A DNA stretch of 64,000 bases from assembly GCF_003672135.1 (NCBI RefSeq), contig NC_039506.1:18942497-19006496 (forward strand), read 5' to 3'. Each line of letters opens with the position of its first letter. Positions within the stretch are counted from its first letter, which is position 1. The position numbers and the translations under genes are program-made. Shown here piece by piece: positions 59,701 through 64,000 of the stretch. The notes under the pieces were generated by a model. It had not been told where the DNA came from, ran no database searches, and saw only the letters and a program-made list of their open reading frames with translations. The DNA comes from Ooceraea biroi (lineage: Eukaryota; Arthropoda; Insecta; Hymenoptera; Formicidae).

Positions 59701-62700
59701 TTTTGCTCTGTCCAGTTATCAATCGTGATACTTTTAATTTCATCTCCATATTATTTTCATTCACCCCCATCCATCCACGCGCGGAGCGCGGTCCGAAACG
59801 CTAATAAATTATATAATATTGTTGTGTCCGGGGGAGGGGATTATTCAAATGACATTAAAAACTAACAAAATAAAAATTAATAATGGATTAATGAAACAAA
59901 TAAATGAATAATTAAATTATCGAGAATCGAATATTAAAGTTAGACATCAAGACAGAGCTAAGCTTGTTTCTTTCGAAGTTCTATTGAGTCGAATGTCCCC
60001 TTTCCCGAAAATTCAGTGTGCGAGTACCTGCGGGACTTCAACGAGCGCATGGAGGGCACACGGGAGAGAATGTCCCTGGCGATCGCGCCGCCTCAATGCG
60101 AGCACGACGGCACGTACAGGTCTCTCCAGTGTTCACGTAACAGTACAAGTTGCAACTGCGTGAACCATCGTGGCGTGATCCTGAAGACCGGACTGGAACC
60201 GACCGCTACCGCCGATTGCCAAGCTATCAAGGAGCTTACACGCATGTGCAAGCATCTGTACTGCAATCTGATCTGCCCATACGGCTACGAGGTGGATGCA
60301 GCTGGCTGCGAGCAATGTCGCTGCCACGAACCATGTCGCGACGTCATCTGCGACCCCAATGAAGTCTGCACAATGATCGACGTGAACTGCGGCCCGGATC
60401 GGTACTGCCCTACGGTGCCGGCATGCTTGACCAGCAAGCCCGGTCAGTGCCCGTACCTGGTACCAAGCTCCTCGAGCTGCGAGCTTCAGTGCGGCAACGA
60501 TCAAGAGTGCTCATCGGGCGACAAGTGTTGCTCAACCGGATGTGGCACACAGTGCGTCGCCCCTGTGATGGCCACGGCGTGCCAGCACGCCCGTGCGGTC
60601 GCCGAACACGCCGCCCGTGAATCCGGCGAACCCGCCAGGCGGACCTACATCCCCAGATGTGATGCTGATGGCAGGTTTGAACCGATACAGTGCCACAGCG
60701 GTATGTGCTGGTGCGTGGATGAAGAGGGCAAAGAGGTCGCGGGTACCCGGGTCCTTGAGGGAATCGTACCGCGCTGTAGCACACCCCTCAGGTGCCCGGG
60801 AGTTAATTGCAAACTCGATTGCCCCAATGGTCTCGAGCCGAACGCGGACACCGGCTGCCCGACCTGTTCCTGCCGCGACCCCTGCAAGAGCGTAACGTGC
60901 CGCGGCGAGAACGAGGCGTGCCGGATGGTGGAAGTGGCCTGCAGCGCACCCCCATGCCCTCCGGTGCCTGTCTGTCTGCCGAAGAAGGACAACCCGTGTC
61001 CGAACGGCACTCCGTTGTTGCATCAGGACGGCTCGGTGGCCACTTGCGGACCACGTGGTCATCATTGCCCTTCCACTCACAAGTGCGAGCTGTCACCATT
61101 GGATGAATATGCGGTCTGCTGCCCGAAACCACGCGACGTTTGCTTCGAGCCACCTAGAAGGGCGCCCTGCAATCCCAACGCGGGCTTCAACGAAACCGAG
61201 AGGTGGTACTTCGACTCGGAGCGCAACGAGTGCCGGCGCAGGCACGAATGCACCCTCGGCCACAACGACTTCTCCAGCCAGCTGGTGTGCGATACCGTGT
61301 GCCCGGTGTTGTCGCAGTGCGAGCGGCTGCGCGAGAAGAACCTGAAGAGGTCACAGCAGCTCAAGAAACCAATGTTCCTGCCCAAGTGCAACCCTGACAG
61401 CGGAACCTGGGAGCCTGTGCAATGCCTGGAGCATGTGGGAGTGTGCTGGTGCGTGAATCGCAAAGGCCAGTCGGTCAAGGGTTCGCTCACCAGAGGTGCC
61501 GAGCCCAAATGCAACTTCCGGCAGGCGAGGCGAGGTGGCAGGGGGCCGCAGACCCAGGAAATAGACCGTGAGATTCAAGCGATCATGGAAGATGCTCTGG
61601 AGACGGACGAACGACGCACGGAGAAGATTCTCGGCACTAGGTGCCAGGTAATGAAGGACAAGGGCCACGTACCGGCGATATGCGATTCGCAGGGCAGATT
61701 TGAGCCGATGCAGTGTGCTGGCGGCACTTGCTGGTGCGTCGACGAGGCCGGCAATCAACTTGTTGGGTCCGAACCATTCCTGAAAGGAGCAAACATTTGC
61801 TGTAAGTAGATCTTGATGTGATGATCTTGATTATTTTATTTTCGATTATTTTCGATAAAGTTTCACTTTCATTTCCTTAAGTACCCAGTAAGCAAAATGT
61901 GTGCAATCTGCCAGCAGATTGGCAACAGATTACTGCAGAAGTTGATAGCAAATTGGCATCCGTTATGTCCGCATTAGGATAGTGATCTGCCAGCAGAGCC
62001 TGCTAACAGACTCTGGCAGCAGATTGACAGCAGAAACCGAACAGAATCTCCAGCTTTTGGCCATTCATATTTACGATATATTAAAGCATGTGTTTACTTT
62101 TAACACACTATAAATTGGCATTTTATATTACCATGTGTTAAAAGAACGCATTTGTTTGTTTGTTAAATTAAAGTACATTTGGCTTGATATGTCTTTCCGA
62201 CAGTTCGTTGCATAATCTCTCTCTTATTGTTAATTTATTCTAATCTGAAGTCCGAATTTTGCCTTCGAACTTCAGATTGCTCGTGGCGTGCGTGAACTAC
62301 ATGGACGTTGTCCATGGGAGCCTCTGTGCCGCAAGTGCAAAAATTTTCAGAAAAATTAATATTATCATGCCAAGGCGCGTATATTAACTTATATAACTGT
62401 TAGGCTGAATCTTAACATCGAGTAAGAACTCGACGCGTGCACCGCATAGAGGTGCGGAGCGAAAACACATATTCATAGCCGTGTAAATTTGAATACTGTC
62501 AAAAGCTGCGGATCCTGTTCGGTTTCTGCTGCCAATCTGCCGTTAGATTCCGCGCGCGCAGATCTTGCTCGGTTTCTGTCGACAATCCGACTTCGAGCCA
62601 TGTTTGCAGATTCTGCTCGGTTTCTGCCGCCAATCCGTTCTTAGATTTTGTGAGCAAGCTCTGTTACATTTCTGGCACCAATTTGTCGAATTAATCGTTA

Positions 62701-63996
62701 ATAACAACTTCTGTATCAAATTTGTTGTCTTTTGGCTGGCAATAGTTGATAGCAGATAGTTAGCATCATCTGCTTTCGGCAGACTTGGCTATCTGGGTAA
62801 ATTTTATTTGGATTTATGCCCGTTTTTAATATATTATATCAACATTTTATTCTTCTGTGAGTACGCTTGATGATATATTGTTAAAAGGATTTTATATTCT
62901 ATTATACTATCTCTCATACACATTGTACATTTATTTAGTGCCTACGCCAATCGAAGCCGTCGAAGTGACGCTACGTTTCCCCGGTCGATTCCTTGCCACG
63001 GACGAGACACGATTCGCCAGAGAGGCTGAGAATTTTCTACGCGAGCTTGGCGCGAGGCTCCGGAAAGACGTGCGAGTGGAGATGAATCAGGACTCAGCGA
63101 TCCTGCATTTTGAGATCGTCGGCGCGAACAAAGTCGATGTGGCGTTCCATCTCGAGGAGCTCACGCGTATTCAGAAGCTATATATGCTGGGCTCATCAGC
63201 GGATGCGACCACCTCGCGCTTCATGCATCGCTCGACCTCTGTGTCGACGCAGGGTCGAGTAGTCACATTGCAACAGCGCGAGATCCTCACGCAACTGGAC
63301 ACGCCGGTCTATCAGACCACGGCAACGCTCGTCCTCGCGGCAGGCAGCGCCTTTGTCATCAGCAGTCTCGTCATTTTACTGATATTATATCGCAAAAAGG
63401 TGAGACAGTCCTTGATAGATAAAATTTTTTCGCAAAATTTTTAAGACAATTGTTGTTTACCTCAGCTTGCATTTAATAGTGATTGTTTTATTCTTTACTT
63501 AACACTGCCATTTTTTATATATTCTTTACGATATTAGATTATCTAATACATATTATGCAATTCTGTAGATTATATTACAATATTATAATGTGTTCATATA
63601 AGTCTTTAATGAAATTCCAAGACAATTATAACATATGTATAAATATTTATTCCGCCGTTTTGTCTATCATTCGCCTTTTTTGCGGCAGCTTCATTCTAAA
63701 TTCTCTAGAACTTCTCTTTTTTTTAAATAAAAAAATTAAACAATGCTACAAACTTTTGTTACAACTCAATATTTAATTGCTATAAGAATGTTATTCGTTT
63801 GTTAAACTGAAGATAATTGTTGCAGATGAAGACGAAGGAGCCCACGCGGACGCTTTCCATGGACCAGCACTTCCTGGCGTACAGCCAGCAGCCGGTCTAC
63901 GTGATATCGGGAACGGAACAAGACGAGAAGGAGAAAGTGGGTGCGCAACAAACGCCAGAGAACATCCATACGTTGGATACCATCGTCGAAGCGTAA
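53772..63996 (+). CDS. Membrane-anchored multi-domain protein: thyroglobulin type-1, WAP, antistasin-like, lustrin-type and Kunitz modules
   Basis: Eight exons join in phase: 53772-53874, 55183-55616, 56178-56721, 57091-57334, 57682-57950, 60017-61801, 62939-63399 and 63826-63996 (1336 residues). The N-terminus has a signal peptide (VVWVLSTCLLLALSLSSVV). Six thyroglobulin type-1 domains are marked by CWCV or CNCV cores. WAP-like four-disulphide units end in KCC. Antistasin-like units have the CP-x-C pattern. Lustrin-type repeats begin CP-x-G-x-PL and end CC. There is one Kunitz-like domain (about 60 residues from CFEPPRRAPC). A cysteine-free, possibly SEA-like, region and one transmembrane helix (LVLAAGSAFVISSLVILLIL) precede a short cytoplasmic tail. 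These modules are typical of inhibitors of cysteine and serine proteases, so a cell-surface protease-regulating or adhesion role is inferred. An ATG-CGC-TGA mini-frame lies just before the start. Confidence 0.88.
57997..59250 (+). mobile_element. Mariner element, defective, inserted 8 bp from the Helitron 5' end
   Basis: The 1254 bp element has about 30 bp terminal repeats, TTAGGAGTGTGATTTAG on the left and the mirror of TTAGGGGTGTGATTTAG on the right, flanked by TA. Its size matches full-length mariners. The transposase frame inside is broken (see the next entry). Confidence 0.93.
58207..59173 (+). pseudogene. Mariner transposase pseudogene
   Basis: The first block (to 58731) has the N-terminal DNA-binding part (WFRRFKSGH, then DRTTVTKHLHEMG) and the first catalytic region (TGDEKC). 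A stop follows at 58729-58731. A second frame (58760-59038) carries LRDNARPD with the second catalytic D. The last region, around the third D, lies in another frame near 58977-59170. At least one stop and two frame changes make it inactive. Confidence 0.9.
61884..62797. mobile_element. CCCAG-ended nonautonomous DNA element in the penultimate intron region
   Basis: Starts CCCAGTAAGCAAAATGTG and ends CTTGGCTATCTGGG, flanked by TA on both sides (61882-61883, 62798-62799). The interior is built of degenerate ~20-40 bp repeats around CTGCCAGCAGATTGG and GTTTCTGCCGCCAATC, in both orientations. A hairpin lies in the middle (62241-62280, AATCTGAAGTCCGAA and its mirror). The tips resemble those of the element at 9495. 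Confidence 0.7.
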
Positions 63997-64000
63997 AGTA

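Larger units (their letters stand above)
57989..59804 (+). mobile_element. Helitron-like nonautonomous element, interrupted by a mariner copy
   Basis: After removing the mariner, the element would run from TCTATATATA at 57989 to CTAA at 59804, between a flanking A (57988) and T (59805), as Helitrons do. A short CGCGC-GGA-GCGCG hairpin (about 59778-59790) lies 14 nt before the CTAA end. The interior after the mariner begins AAGTGCCGTCTGTCTG and contains a ~240 bp tandem duplication (about 59310-59790). No Rep/helicase frame is present. It sits in the intron between exons 5 and 6 of the thyroglobulin-domain gene. Confidence 0.65.

Overview
This is a nuclear segment of an insect, most likely an ant or other aculeate hymenopteran (inferred). 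Genes are split by short GT-AG introns, coding exons are GC-richer than the AT-rich surroundings, and the gaps are packed with short inverted-repeat DNA transposons. Exon models were built by hand from splice consensus, unbroken reading phase and remembered family motifs; no database was searched.

Layout. 1-1388 (-): 5' part of an augmin HAUS7-like gene, cut by the window edge. 2763-7194 (-): WTAP/fl(2)d, a core m6A-writer accessory subunit. 8942-11109: a 2.2 kb foldback transposon with tRNA-derived arms and three nested insertions. 11702-13596 (+): TTC4/Dpit47, an Hsp90 co-chaperone. 14438-14802: a TTAA-flanked palindromic MITE. 15364-16592: a 151/153 bp satellite-like tandem array. 17454-20215: an old long inverted repeat enclosing a Tc1/mariner-type foldback. 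21045-21498 (+): an unassigned coding-like exon. 23534-25072 (+): a clarin-family four-helix membrane protein. 27042-32472 (-): eIF3a. 32906-34239: a Mutator-like nonautonomous element with a 9 bp target duplication. 34797-35673 (-): RPA2, divergent from 36441-41043 (+): NAA25/psidin. 42170-42330 (-): a probable PRP16/DHX38 pseudogene scrap. 44438-45894: a second Tc1/mariner foldback carrying a TTAA MITE in one arm. 50550-50790 (-): a LINE reverse-transcriptase tail. 51422-51691 (+): a small ORF with a signal-peptide-like N-terminus, followed by a ~119 bp tandem array. 53772-63996 (+): a large single-pass membrane protein built of thyroglobulin type-1, WAP, antistasin-like, lustrin-type and Kunitz modules; one of its introns holds a Helitron-like element with a mariner copy inserted next to its 5' terminus.

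The genes are mostly unrelated housekeeping functions (spindle assembly, RNA methylation, translation, replication, N-terminal acetylation, chaperoning) plus two membrane proteins. They are not an operon-like system. The only obviously shared regulation is the ~0.77 kb divergent promoter between RPA2 and NAA25.

The most unusual content is structural. Several palindromic elements keep an uninterrupted copy of an insertion site in their opposite arm, so target duplications can be read from this sequence alone. Two Tc1/mariner elements have been rebuilt as foldbacks. The 2.2 kb foldback carries converging tRNA-type pol III promoter boxes.
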